A stretch of DNA of 43,619 nucleotides from Bacteroides fluxus YIT 12057 (GTDB lineage Bacteria; Bacteroidota; Bacteroidia; Bacteroidales; Bacteroidaceae), in contig NZ_GL882673.1 of the NCBI RefSeq assembly GCF_000195635.1, positions 1-43,619 on the forward strand. The letters are read 5' to 3'. The position numbers were made by a program, and so were the translations under genes. Below the pieces are notes generated by a model. That model was not told where the DNA came from. It did no database searches and worked only from the letters and a program-made list of their open reading frames with translations. Position 1 is the stretch's first letter. Each line of letters starts with the position of its first letter. Below, in pieces: positions 34,166-43,471 of the stretch.

Positions 34166-35509
34166 CTAAATCTTGTATTCCTCAATCTTCCGGTACAACG
34201 TCGTCAACCCTATTTTCAATAACCGGGCTGCTTCTGTCTTATTACCTTTAGTATACTCCAGTACACGAGCTATGTGCCGTCGTTCCATAGCCGATAGTTC
34301 AAAACTGTCAGGAATAGACTCACTGGAATTCTCATAATGAACATTCTGAATTTCAAGCGGCAAATCGGAAATGTCCAAATGCCCACTCTCACAAACAATC
34401 ATACTACGTTCTATCACATTACGCAACTCACGGATATTCCCTTTCCATAATTGTGTATCCAGTGCTTCAAGAAAAGCAGGAGTAACCTCCGTTACCGGAT
34501 ACGCCAATTGCTCGGAAAAGTTCTTTATAAACGCTCTTGCCAGCAGCCGTATATCACCTGCACGTTCACGCAATGGCGGCAGATGTATCTGGAATACACT
34601 CAATCTATAAAACAAGTCTTCCCGGAAATGGCCGGAAACAATCTCCTGAGGCAGATTACGGTTCGTTGCAGCAATAATACGAACATTGACACGGGTAGGT
34701 TTTGTATCTCCTATTTTAATATATTCACCTGTTTCAAGGATACGCAACAGCTTAGCTTGCAGTTCAAACGCCATCTCACCTATTTCATCAAGGAAAATTG
34801 TTCCATTGTTCGCTTCTTCAAACAAACCCTTCTTGTCTTTCAATGCACCGGTAAACGAACCGGCCTTATGACCGAACATTTCACTCTCCAGCAACTCCTT
34901 ACTGAACGAAGAGCAGTTTACCGCTACAAAATTCTGCTTGGAACGTTTACTATTATAATGAATAGCCTGGGCAAAAACTTCCTTTCCGGTCCCTGTCTCT
35001 CCTGTCAGTAATACAGGCACCTCCGTACCTGCTACCTTTCGAGCCAATGAAACGGCCTTCTTCAAGGCATTGGATTCTCCCAAAATAGAGTCAAAAGAAT
35101 AAGTGAGCCCTATCTTTCTCTCCAGTTTCTCCAACCGCACGTTCATACGTGCTTTCTCTACCGCACGGCTTATCAAAGGAATAATCTTATTATTGTCGTC
35201 TCCCTTTGTTATATAGTCAAAAGCCCCGTTTTTAATGGCTTGTACCCCATCAGGGATATTGCCGTGTGCCGTCAACAGAATAACTTCTGCATTGGGGGTT
35301 GCTTTTTTAATTGCCAATACCAAATCTACACCATTCCCGTCCGGAAGAAAAACATCGCACAACACCACATCTGGGTTCTGGATCTCCAACTGCTTTAAGG
35401 CCGATCTGCAATCACCGGCCTGACACACCTCATAGCCTTCCAGCTCCATCATACGCGACAGCAAAGTACGAATTTGTACTTCATCATCAATGATCAGTAT
35501 CTTACTCAT
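34166..35509 (-). CDS. NtrC-family sigma-54 response regulator, probable Kdp regulator
   Basis: This 447-aa activator has a receiver domain (1-115, phospho-acceptor Asp52 in LCDVFLPDG), an AAA+ domain (about 140-380) and a Fis-type HTH (about 408-446, NKTEAARLLKIGLTTLYRKI). Walker A is GETGTGKE (170-177) and Walker B is GTIFLDE (236-242). The sigma-54 contact loop reads GSFTGA (217-222) instead of GAFTGA, a conservative change. It lies upstream of the kdp operon on the same strand, where other bacteria have the OmpR-type KdpE. A sigma-54-like promoter and a dyad stand before kdp, so it probably activates that operon after phosphorylation by the split KdpD kinase. That link is inference. Confidence 0.9.
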   Translation of the reverse strand: MSKILIIDDEVQIRTLLSRMMELEGYEVCQAGDCRSALKQLEIQNPDVVLCDVFLPDGNGVDLVLAIKKATPNAEVILLTAHGNIPDGVQAIKNGAFDYITKGDDNNKIIPLISRAVEKARMNVRLEKLERKIGLTYSFDSILGESNALKKAVSLARKVAGTEVPVLLTGETGTGKEVFAQAIHYNSKRSKQNFVAVNCSSFSKELLESEMFGHKAGSFTGALKDKKGLFEEANNGTIFLDEIGEMAFELQAKLLRILETGEYIKIGDTKPTRVNVRIIAATNRNLPQEIVSGHFREDLFYRLSVFQIHLPPLRERAGDIRLLARAFIKNFSEQLAYPVTEVTPAFLEALDTQLWKGNIRELRNVIERSMIVCESGHLDISDLPLEIQNVHYENSSESIPDSFELSAMERRHIARVLEYTKGNKTEAARLLKIGLTTLYRKIEEYKI

Positions 35510-35555
35510 ATTCCATTATAAGTTTAAAGTGGTAAAAGGTAAAAACAGGAGACCG

Positions 35556-35563
35556 CAAATATA
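35556..35563 (-). promoter_or_regulatory. Bacteroides -7 box for the sigma-54 regulator gene
   Basis: The minus strand reads TATATTTG, with a predicted start about 40 nt before ATG 35509. This suggests that the regulator is made from its own housekeeping promoter. Confidence 0.45.
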
Positions 35564-35701
35564 AATGTTTTCATAGAAATCTGCGGTACGCCTTTTGAAC
35601 TTTTATAAATGAATAATGAGCCATTTTGAATTTAATGAGGCAGTATGAATGCATGAAGATCCAGACTCAGTAAGATGAACTTTGGACAGCCATAAAGAAA
35701 C

Positions 35702-36889
35702 TTATGAGAAACGTTCAATAATCTCCATACACATACGCCCGTTGTGATAGGGGCATTTCCAGAAACCGGCTTTGTCATCGGCCGTGTTTATACTACCGTC
35801 ACTGCGCACACTCCAATACCATTCTCCATTCTTATAATCTATCAGATGCCGCTTGATAAACTCCCAGCAACGGAGAGCCTTCCGCATGGCTACCTCATCA
35901 CCGAAATACTGATAAAGATTGGCATGCCCTACCACATTCTCCGCCTGTACCCACCAATGACGTTCCGTATCGGTCTTATCTTTACCCGGAAACGTTTCGT
36001 AAATCAGACTTCCGTCAGGAGCAAGACCTTCATCAGATGCTGCGGCAATATATTCTACCAGAGGTTCTATTTTTTCCAATACAGTCCTGTCTCCTAAGAC
36101 TAGAGCAGCCTCATGTATCAACCAAGAAGCTTCAATGTCATGTCCATAGGAAACAATGCGGTACTTGCTAACCCAATCATCATTAAAAAACAATTCCAAA
36201 TGTCCCGTTTTCATATTCAGAATCTTGTCCGTAAAGATTCCAATCAAATTACGGAGTTGACCTTTCAAGCGTTGGTCTTTCCAAACTCTGAACAGATTTG
36301 TATAAGGTTCCAGAATATGCAGATGAGTATTCATCGTCTTGCGTTCATTTTCATCCTTGTCACTCAAGCGCATATCCGCAATCTCTCCCCATTCACGAGT
36401 CAGAGCTTCACAATAACCGTTCTTCACAGAATCAAAACTATGTTCCTCAATGCTTTCAAAAAGGCGGATGGCATAGTCCAACGCTTCTTCATCACCCGTA
36501 GCCCGATAATACTCGCTCAAGCCGTAGATGGCAAATCCCAAAGCATAGATTTGCTTTTTCGTATCCAGAGGCCTCCCTTTACAGTCAAGCGACCAAAAGA
36601 CACCACCATACTCTTTATCATAAAAATCATCAATGATAACCCGTTTTGCCCGCGTCGCTGTAACAAGATATTCATCCTTTTTCAAAATACGGTACGCAGA
36701 TGAAAATGTCCACAGGATACGTGCATTCAATACGGCTCCTTTTTCGGCTTCCGGTATCAGGATTTCCCGGCCAGTGATGCGTCCATAAAAGCCCCCATTG
36801 GCCGTATCCGTCATTTTTTTGATCCAGAATGGAAGGATATCAGTAACCAACTCCTCTTCCATTTCTTTCCTCATCCTATTTATATCCAT
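35702..36889 (-). CDS. Cellobiose/mannobiose 2-epimerase
   Basis: This 395-aa cytosolic (alpha/alpha)6-barrel enzyme belongs to the N-acylglucosamine 2-epimerase superfamily. It turns the reducing-end residue of beta-1,4-mannobiose or cellobiose at C2, giving mannosyl-glucose or glucosyl-mannose. It has NGGFYGRITG near residues 31-40, NARILWTFSSAYRI near 55-68, catalytic-type His250 (SYGHDIEASWL) and His382 (CPYHNGRMCMEI), and ERHWWVQAENVVG. The two histidines stand 132 apart, close to the 131 that I recall for the R. albus enzyme. No signal peptide is present. It closes the operon GH130-transporter-epimerase, the known mannobiose route: epimerise, then phosphorolyse. Confidence 0.93.
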   Translation of the reverse strand: MDINRMRKEMEEELVTDILPFWIKKMTDTANGGFYGRITGREILIPEAEKGAVLNARILWTFSSAYRILKKDEYLVTATRAKRVIIDDFYDKEYGGVFWSLDCKGRPLDTKKQIYALGFAIYGLSEYYRATGDEEALDYAIRLFESIEEHSFDSVKNGYCEALTREWGEIADMRLSDKDENERKTMNTHLHILEPYTNLFRVWKDQRLKGQLRNLIGIFTDKILNMKTGHLELFFNDDWVSKYRIVSYGHDIEASWLIHEAALVLGDRTVLEKIEPLVEYIAAASDEGLAPDGSLIYETFPGKDKTDTERHWWVQAENVVGHANLYQYFGDEVAMRKALRCWEFIKRHLIDYKNGEWYWSVRSDGSINTADDKAGFWKCPYHNGRMCMEIIERFS

Positions 36890-36907
36890 AATATCTAACG
36901 ATTTTTA

Positions 36908-38290
36908 TCAATCAAGGACAGTACGCTTTTCTTTCAAATCAGCACTGATAGCTGCCATCCGGGACTTGTTCAGCGGATAAATGAGTAAAATCAAAATAGA
37001 AACTACAGCTATCATGGCAGGAATAAAGCTCATCAAGTATTTCAACCCATCCAGAGCTTCAGGTGTCTGCACCGCATTTTCAGCAGTGTTATAGCCAAAA
37101 CAAGCCAATAAGGCCATTACAGCCCAACCGGCAAATGCCCCTCCAAATTTCTGTGCCATTGAACCCGAAGAGAAAATCAGACCGGTGGACGAGGAACCGT
37201 CTTTCTGCTCTGCATAATCTGCCACATCAGCATACATGCTCCAGATAAGCGGGGACACAATCCCTGTGCAAACGGAAATCAAGATTTGGAAAATCATCAT
37301 CAACCACCATCCCAGGCTATCATTCGGGACAAAGAAGAAAAGTACGCTAAATATGGCCAGGCAAACCAATGACAAAATATAAGTTGATTTCTTGCCGAGC
37401 CTCAGAGAAAGAGGGACAGCCAATGCCACGCCAATCATATTGCAAACCTCCCCTACCATGAGGAATAATCCCGCATATAATAAAATGTGGAAGACACCGA
37501 AATCAAGAAAAGCATTTTCACTGATATAATCCTTAAAAAAATAAGCCGCTGTAGCGCCACGTACCGTACTAAACAAATTGGAGAGCAAGGCCGCACCATT
37601 CAATATCCACCAGGGTACATTGCAAACAAGCGACTTGATGTCCTTGCCTATCGACTCGGCAGCCGCACTCTTAACATGCTCGCAAGTCATACTGAAGCAG
37701 AGCAGGAAGCCTGAAAAGCAAAATATAGCGATGACTATCATTGCATACTGCCAGCTTTCCGGGTTATTATGTCCCATTGACTTGAACCAATTACACAACG
37801 GTTCCCATGCACCCAAAGCAATAAAGCTACCGCCGTATGCGAAAAACATACGGTAGGAGGAAAAAACAGTTTTTGTATTCGAATCATCTGTCATTACCCC
37901 CAACATAGCCCCGTATGGCACATTGATAGCTGTATATACCGTCATCATCAATATATAAGTGGTATAAGCCCAGATAAGCTTACCCGTTTCTTCCATATCG
38001 GGAGTCGTAAAGAGCAAAATTCCCGCCACTGCAAAAGGAGCCGCAATCCACAACAGATAAGGGCGGTACTTCCCCCAACGAGTATGGGTGCGGTCTGCAA
38101 TAACCCCCATCATAGGATCAGACAGTGCATCCCAAATACGAGTTACCAACATCAGCAGTCCGGCGTCAGCCAGACTTAGTCCAAATATATTCGAATAAAA
38201 GAACGGCAGATAATAGGAAAATATCTTCCAGAACATAGAGGAAGACATATCCCCGAAACCATAACCGACTTTTTCTTTCAATGTTGCCAT
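36908..38290 (-). CDS. GPH-family sugar:cation symporter, probable mannobiose importer
   Basis: This 460-aa protein of about 12 TM segments belongs to the glycoside-pentoside-hexuronide family. It opens EKVGYGFGDMSSSMFWKIFS, then has TRIWDALSDPMMGVIADRTHTRWGKYRPYLL (core DALSDPMMGVIADRT), the family cation-binding and loop 2-3 motif. It lies between GH130 (75 bp) and the epimerase (18 bp) in one operon, so it probably imports beta-1,4-manno-oligosaccharides across the inner membrane. The specificity is inferred from neighbours. Confidence 0.9.
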   Translation of the reverse strand: MATLKEKVGYGFGDMSSSMFWKIFSYYLPFFYSNIFGLSLADAGLLMLVTRIWDALSDPMMGVIADRTHTRWGKYRPYLLWIAAPFAVAGILLFTTPDMEETGKLIWAYTTYILMMTVYTAINVPYGAMLGVMTDDSNTKTVFSSYRMFFAYGGSFIALGAWEPLCNWFKSMGHNNPESWQYAMIVIAIFCFSGFLLCFSMTCEHVKSAAAESIGKDIKSLVCNVPWWILNGAALLSNLFSTVRGATAAYFFKDYISENAFLDFGVFHILLYAGLFLMVGEVCNMIGVALAVPLSLRLGKKSTYILSLVCLAIFSVLFFFVPNDSLGWWLMMIFQILISVCTGIVSPLIWSMYADVADYAEQKDGSSSTGLIFSSGSMAQKFGGAFAGWAVMALLACFGYNTAENAVQTPEALDGLKYLMSFIPAMIAVVSILILLIYPLNKSRMAAISADLKEKRTVLD

Positions 38291-38365
38291 AGCATGCTGT
38301 GCATATTAATGATTAGTAGTAAAAGAATGAAAGGGACACACTATTTCCGTTCTTTCGCACATTCG

Positions 38366-39538
38366 TTATCTCATTATTTTCAGATTCTTGTCTATCATTT
38401 TTTTGAGCGTTTCCACAGAAGCGCATGAACATAACCCATCCACAGGTGTATGCATACAATAATCCACCAACTTATCAATGGTGGAAGTCGCTACATGCAT
38501 CCGTGTATCGGAAGAAGCATAATAGATGAAAACCGTCCCATCTTCATCAGCAATCCAACCGTTGGTAAAGAGTACATTGCTCACGTCACCGACACGTTCT
38601 TCACCTTCAGGCACCATGAAAGCACCGGCAGGAGCAGCGATTAACCTGGCGGGATCTTTCAAAGAGGTCATATACATATAGAGTACATAACGCAATCCGG
38701 CAGCACAGCCGCGGACCCCATGCGCCAGATGCAACCAACCTTTTGACGTCTTGATAGGGTGAGGACCCTCCCCATTCTTCACTTCCTTGATTGTATGATA
38801 ATAGCGCCGGTCAATGATGGTTTCTTCCTTTACTTCAGCATGTGTCATGTCATCTACCAGTGCCCAACCGATACCGCCACCACTTCCGGCATCAATAAAC
38901 CCGTCTTGCGGACGAGTATAAAGCGCATACTTCCCATTTACGAACTCAGGATGCAACACCACGTTGCGCTGCTGGCTTTCAGTCTTCAAATCCGGCAGAC
39001 GTTCCCAGTTTTTCAGGTCCTTGGTACGCGCAATAGCAGCTGTAGCCGTAGCGGAAGACAAATCTCCGGCAGGTGCATTGTCATCATGGCGTTCCGCACA
39101 GAAGATACCATAAATCCAACCATCTTCATGAGCAGTAAGCCGCATGTCATAAACATTAGTAGCAGGTATCACATCTTCGGGCATTGCTACGGGATAATCC
39201 CAGAAACGAAAATTATCTATACCGTTGGGACTTTCTGCAACTGCAAAAAATGACTTACGGTCAGCCCCCTCTACACGTACCATCAGCAAATATTTACCAT
39301 TCCATTTGATGGCACCGGAATTCATTGTCGCATTGATACCGATACGTTCCATCAAATAAGGATTAGAGTCTTCATCCAGGTCGTAACGCCAAAATACAGG
39401 TGTATGAGCTGCTGTCACCACCGGATATTTATAGCGTGTAAATATACCATTTCCTTCTTCTATTGCCACATTCTTTCTCGTAATTAACTCTTCGTGTTTT
39501 TGAAAGAGCCTTTCTACCTTCTCTTTAAAGATTTCCAT
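38366..39538 (-). CDS. GH130 4-O-beta-D-mannosyl-D-glucose phosphorylase
   Basis: This 390-aa cytosolic enzyme splits mannosyl-1,4-glucose with phosphate to mannose 1-phosphate and glucose. With the start at ATG 39538 (MEIFKEKVERLF) the catalytic Asp is residue 131 in YDMRLTAHEDG, the same number as in the characterised B. fragilis enzyme as I recall it. The phosphate-binding basic residues and HPEFVNGKYALYTRPQDGF are present. The open frame extends 59 more codons upstream to 39715, but that part begins before the predicted transcription start, so I reject the longest form. It heads the operon with the transporter and epimerase and is under a shared promoter module with the GH3 gene. Confidence 0.93.
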   Translation of the reverse strand: MEIFKEKVERLFQKHEELITRKNVAIEEGNGIFTRYKYPVVTAAHTPVFWRYDLDEDSNPYLMERIGINATMNSGAIKWNGKYLLMVRVEGADRKSFFAVAESPNGIDNFRFWDYPVAMPEDVIPATNVYDMRLTAHEDGWIYGIFCAERHDDNAPAGDLSSATATAAIARTKDLKNWERLPDLKTESQQRNVVLHPEFVNGKYALYTRPQDGFIDAGSGGGIGWALVDDMTHAEVKEETIIDRRYYHTIKEVKNGEGPHPIKTSKGWLHLAHGVRGCAAGLRYVLYMYMTSLKDPARLIAAPAGAFMVPEGEERVGDVSNVLFTNGWIADEDGTVFIYYASSDTRMHVATSTIDKLVDYCMHTPVDGLCSCASVETLKKMIDKNLKIMR

Positions 39539-39693
39539 ATTATTATGTTTGTTACTTAAATTTACATCTGTTGCGAAGGGTGCTTTTTGAGTTGCCATAA
39601 TTAAAATAGGTTTCACAACAGCCATGTTCTGCATTCCACACATCATTATATACATATTATCATGATGCCTGGACATAAGATTATTTTCTGGCA

Positions 39694-39738
39694 CAAAGAT
39701 AGCTGATTGCACCAAGTGATAATGATACTATTTTATCC
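39694..39738 (-). promoter_or_regulatory. GH130 operon promoter with AraC-type boxes
   Basis: The -7 box TATCTTTG is at 39694-39701 on the minus strand. Exactly 27 bp upstream is GGATAAAATA (39729-39738), and overlapping it is ATGATACTAT (39722-39731, plus orientation). The same GGATAAAATA, 27 bp, TATCTTTGTG arrangement stands before the GH3 gene. The rest of the 534-bp gap 39539-40072 shows no gene. One more TGATACTATA box lies at 40060-40069. Confidence 0.6.
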
Positions 39739-40072
39739 CTTTACTATATAAAACAACAGAAGAAAAAAAGAGCAAGCATTCACTGCAATAAAGTCACAGC
39801 CTCATCAACAGCCGCAGTAGCTTATTCCATTAGAAATACTTTACTCATCATTGACAAATAAAGCCTAACACATGATTACAATTGAATTACATGTACTATA
39901 ATCGGGAATCTATTTAGAAAACCGGAAAAGATACGGGTTCTACAAGCCCAGAGTTATGTCAAAACAGCCGACAAACATAAAACAAGGCAAATCTTTTTCT
40001 GATAACAAGCAACAAACTATTCACCAACTAAAAAGCCGATTACTTTAAACGAAGAATACTGATACTATATTA

Positions 40073-40960
40073 TCATATCACAATCTTCTTCTTCCTGTAG
40101 TTTTCACGAAATTCCTTTGGAGAGCAATCCTTCTTTCGTTTAAATATCCGGTTAAAGTTAGAAAGATTATTGAACCCACAATCATAACAAACTTCAGCAA
40201 TCGTACGAGTGGAATCAACCAGCAGACGGGTAGCAAATCCCAAACGGATATCAATGATATAATCAGAAAGCGTCTTGCCGGTACGCAAGCGGAAGAACCG
40301 GCTGAAAGAAACCGGTGTCATCCCCACCATATCAGCCAAAAAGCCCAAACGGATATCTTCCTGATAATGATCGGCAATATATTTTTGGACTTTCTGTACC
40401 CGCCTACTATCAGAAAATACTTCTATCTTTGCAAAAGAAGAAGTGGAAAGCACTTGTGCATTGTCATACAAAGACAACTCATAGAGTATTCTCAAGAAGT
40501 TCATAACCGCATAAAATCCCTGTTCTTCGGAAGCCAGTTTATCAAGCCAGTTATAGACCTGCATAATGGCCTGCATGGGAAAAGAGAGACCACATTGCGC
40601 ACGTTCAAGCATGCGGCGAATACTATCAAACTGGTTCTTGTTGATAACGCTTCCAAAAAACAAGTCAGACGAGAATTGAATCGTGATTTCACGGATATCT
40701 TTAGAGACACATTCATGCTGTTCCCAAACATGCTCCAATTCCTTTCCGGTTATCAACACCAAATCATAATCTCCTATGATCTCAGCTGAATCCCCCACTA
40801 CACGACGTACCCCCGAAGCGTGTTCGGTAAAATTCAGTTCGTATTCAGCATGACAATGAATAGGGTAGGTAAACTCTGTTTTATGTCGGTCAGCAATATA
40901 AAAGCAATCCCGTTCGGACAAAGGAGTAATCTCCCTCATTATACAACTGTTGTTTTCCAT
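40073..40960 (-). CDS. AraC-family regulator of the manno-oligosaccharide module
   Basis: This is a 295-aa regulator. The N-terminal cupin-like half (about 15-150) has TYPIHCHAEYELNF, a histidine-rich sugar-sensing type opening, and LVLITGKELEHVWEQHE. The C-terminal double HTH (about 195-290) has LGFLADMVGMTPVSFSRFFRLRTGKTLSDYI, with core GMTPVSFSRFFRLRTGK, and IAEVCYDCGFNNLSNFNRIFKRKKDCSPKEFRENY, with core CGFNNLSNFNRIFKR. It sits between the GH130 operon and GH3. Two GTATCA repeats 11 bp apart lie between its own -7 box and its ATG, and like boxes occur at both neighbouring promoters. It probably controls itself and both operons. The ligand is unknown. Confidence 0.9.
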   Translation of the reverse strand: MENNSCIMREITPLSERDCFYIADRHKTEFTYPIHCHAEYELNFTEHASGVRRVVGDSAEIIGDYDLVLITGKELEHVWEQHECVSKDIREITIQFSSDLFFGSVINKNQFDSIRRMLERAQCGLSFPMQAIMQVYNWLDKLASEEQGFYAVMNFLRILYELSLYDNAQVLSTSSFAKIEVFSDSRRVQKVQKYIADHYQEDIRLGFLADMVGMTPVSFSRFFRLRTGKTLSDYIIDIRLGFATRLLVDSTRTIAEVCYDCGFNNLSNFNRIFKRKKDCSPKEFRENYRKKKIVI

Positions 40961-40966
40961 GGCATT

Positions 40967-40996
40967 GTATCAAAAAAGTATCATGCAACAAATATA
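40967..40996 (-). promoter_or_regulatory. araC promoter with 11-bp-spaced GTATCA direct repeats
   Basis: The -7 box TATATTTG is at 40989-40996 on the minus strand, with a start near 40981 and the ATG at 40960. GTATCA occurs at 40967-40972 and 40978-40983 (plus orientation), one helical turn apart, over the transcription start. That position suits autorepression. Confidence 0.55.
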
Positions 40997-41129
40997 CTCA
41001 TTCTTTTTAATCCCGCAATCATACCCAGTGTTACATTTAAGGATAAAACCGTCATACCTTCTCTCAACAATTGCCACACCAAGACTTGGCAACTGCAACA
41101 TTAGTTCCCGACAATCTTTTTCCCAGGCA

Positions 41130-43430
41130 TCATTTTACCGTAAACGTCTCCTTCAACAAATCCTTATCATCCGAAGAGGCCCCCACCATCACGATGAACT
41201 CGCCCGGCTCTACAACCTTCTTCATCTTTATATCATAGAAAGCCAGTTTATCGGGAGTTATCTTGAAGTTTACCACTCTGCTCTCTCCCGCTTTCAGAGG
41301 CACACGTGCAAAATCTTTCAGTTCTTTCACCGGACGTGTAACGCAACTGAACTTATCGCGAATATAGAGCTGGACAATCTCCACACCGTCACGGCTGCCT
41401 GTATTCGTCACTTTCACACTTACACCGACACTACCGTCCTTCTCGATTTCCTTCCGGTCTAAATTCAAGTCTTCATACTTATAAGTAGTATAGGATAAAC
41501 CATATCCAAACGGATAAAGCGGTGTACTTGGTTTTCCTGCCACATATGGATGGAAATACTGAGAAGGCTTGTGGTTGTAAATCATCTGGAGTTGTCCCAC
41601 ACTGTGAGGAATGGTTATGGCTAATTTGGCAGAAGGATTAACCTTACCATACAGAATCTCGGCCACAGCCTGTCCACCCTGCATACCCGGAGCCCATGCC
41701 TCTACAATCGCCGGCAGGTTTTCGGCGGCCCAACGTACACTCAAGGGACGTCCGTTAACCAATACCAGCACAGTCGGTTTACCGGAAGCGGCTACTTTCT
41801 CAATCAATTCTTCCTGCAAGCCTACGAGATCAAGGTCACTACGATCCGTGTCCTCGCCATCAGTACGGTCGTTCCAACGGAAGCGCATCATATATTCACC
41901 GGCCACCACGATGTTCAAATCCGCATTCTTAGCGTGGGCAGCCGCCTCATCCACTTTCTTCGGATCCATATTACGAGGATCCCAACCTTGGTCAACGAAA
42001 TCAAATTGCGTATCGGGAGCTATCATCCGCAGTCCCTCGAGGATAGTTGTCACATTCTCCTCCTTTTCAGGGGCACTCCAGTCACCGAGAATATTCTGGT
42101 CATCGGCATTGATTCCCGTAACCATTATCTTTTTATATTTGGAAGGATCCAGCGGCAATACACCCTCGTTTTTCAGAAGTACGATGCCGTTGCGTGCTGC
42201 CTCAAGGGCTGTTGCGCGATGTTCGCCACACAAACGGATCTTCATAGTCTCTTCCACATCTGCATATGGTTGTTCAAACAGGCCGAGACGGAATTTGATG
42301 TCAAGAATACGACGTACGGATTCATCTATACGAGATTCCGGAATACGGCCTTCCTTCACTAACTCCACTACCATCTCATTCCAGTGGATACCGTGCATGT
42401 GCATATCCATACCGGACATAATGGATTGATAAAAGGCCTCCTTCAGATTCTCCGCCGTAGCATGCAGGTCATGGGTATGCTCAATATCCATCCAGTCGCT
42501 GACAACAAATCCGGGAAAATTCCACTCGCCGCGAAGCACATCCGCCATCAGCCACTCATTGCTGTGGCAAGGCACTCCGTTCAGTTCATTATGTGCTGTC
42601 ATCAATGACATGGCACCTGCCTTGACACCAGCTTCAAACGGCGGGAAAAAGACTTCGCGGAGCGTACGTTCGGATAAATCCGCCGGAGAACCGTTCGTTC
42701 CGTTGATAGGCTCACTACCGCCTACAAAGTGCTTGATACAGGCCAATACATCTTCTTTACTGTCCAGACTTCCCTGATACCCCTTGACGGACTGCACTCC
42801 CATCCGTGTCACCAGATACGGATCTTCACCGAATGTCTCACCAACACGTCCCCAACGAGCATCACGGGCTACTTCCACATTCGGATTGAACGTCCAATGC
42901 ATATTCATGGCACGCATTTCCTTAGCTGTCTCACGGGCTATCCGGTAAGCCATCAGTGTATCAAAAGAACAAGCCAGATTGATATTTGTGGGATATACCG
43001 TATTGCCCGGAGCATTGGCATTGCCGTGAATGGCATCAATACCAAAGATAATAGGTATCTGCAAACGGCTCTTCATGGCAAGAGACTGCAAATAGTTCGC
43101 CTCTTCAATCGTAAGCACATGAAGAAAAGACCCTATAAGCCCCTGCTCTGTCCATGCAGCTACCTCTTTGTCCGTAATACCGGGATAGAAAGCGTTTGCC
43201 GTATTGTTTTTCAACTCCTCTTCGGTCATCACGGCACTGTTTGCCTTGATATGCTCCAGACCGACAAACTGATTCATCTGGCCTACTTTCTCCTCCAAAG
43301 TCATTCTGCCAAGAAGATCCTCCACCCTCTCCTTTACTGGAGCTTCAGGATCCTTATACACTTCCTTCCGGCTTCCGCCACACGATACCAAGCAAGTAAC
43401 TATTGCCATAACAATTAGTTTGTTTTTCAT
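41130..43430 (-). CDS. GH3 beta-glycosidase lipoprotein
   Basis: This 766-aa exported enzyme of the beta-glucosidase/xylosidase family removes a beta-sugar from the non-reducing end with retention. ATG 43430 gives a clean lipoprotein signal (MKNKLIVMAIVTCLVSC, then GGSRKE), while the longest frame (ATG 43499) begins before the predicted transcription start. Domains are the GH3 barrel (about 30-380, nucleophile Asp312 in FVVSDWMD, KHFVGGSEP), the alpha/beta sandwich (about 420-620) and a fibronectin-III-like end (about 660-750). The mature end lacks an acidic surface signal, so it may face the periplasm. Co-regulation with GH130 suggests that it trims glucose or mannose from gluco-manno-oligosaccharides. 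The sugar is not certain. Confidence 0.92.
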   Translation of the reverse strand: MKNKLIVMAIVTCLVSCGGSRKEVYKDPEAPVKERVEDLLGRMTLEEKVGQMNQFVGLEHIKANSAVMTEEELKNNTANAFYPGITDKEVAAWTEQGLIGSFLHVLTIEEANYLQSLAMKSRLQIPIIFGIDAIHGNANAPGNTVYPTNINLACSFDTLMAYRIARETAKEMRAMNMHWTFNPNVEVARDARWGRVGETFGEDPYLVTRMGVQSVKGYQGSLDSKEDVLACIKHFVGGSEPINGTNGSPADLSERTLREVFFPPFEAGVKAGAMSLMTAHNELNGVPCHSNEWLMADVLRGEWNFPGFVVSDWMDIEHTHDLHATAENLKEAFYQSIMSGMDMHMHGIHWNEMVVELVKEGRIPESRIDESVRRILDIKFRLGLFEQPYADVEETMKIRLCGEHRATALEAARNGIVLLKNEGVLPLDPSKYKKIMVTGINADDQNILGDWSAPEKEENVTTILEGLRMIAPDTQFDFVDQGWDPRNMDPKKVDEAAAHAKNADLNIVVAGEYMMRFRWNDRTDGEDTDRSDLDLVGLQEELIEKVAASGKPTVLVLVNGRPLSVRWAAENLPAIVEAWAPGMQGGQAVAEILYGKVNPSAKLAITIPHSVGQLQMIYNHKPSQYFHPYVAGKPSTPLYPFGYGLSYTTYKYEDLNLDRKEIEKDGSVGVSVKVTNTGSRDGVEIVQLYIRDKFSCVTRPVKELKDFARVPLKAGESRVVNFKITPDKLAFYDIKMKKVVEPGEFIVMVGASSDDKDLLKETFTVK

Positions 43431-43471
43431 TGAACGTATTATTTTTGTAAGTAGATTTTTGTATTTTGCCA

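Noticed and set aside
41611..42429. 272-codon plus-strand frame across GH3
   Set aside because: It is antisense to the GH3 catalytic region, rich in Ser and Arg, with no start signal.
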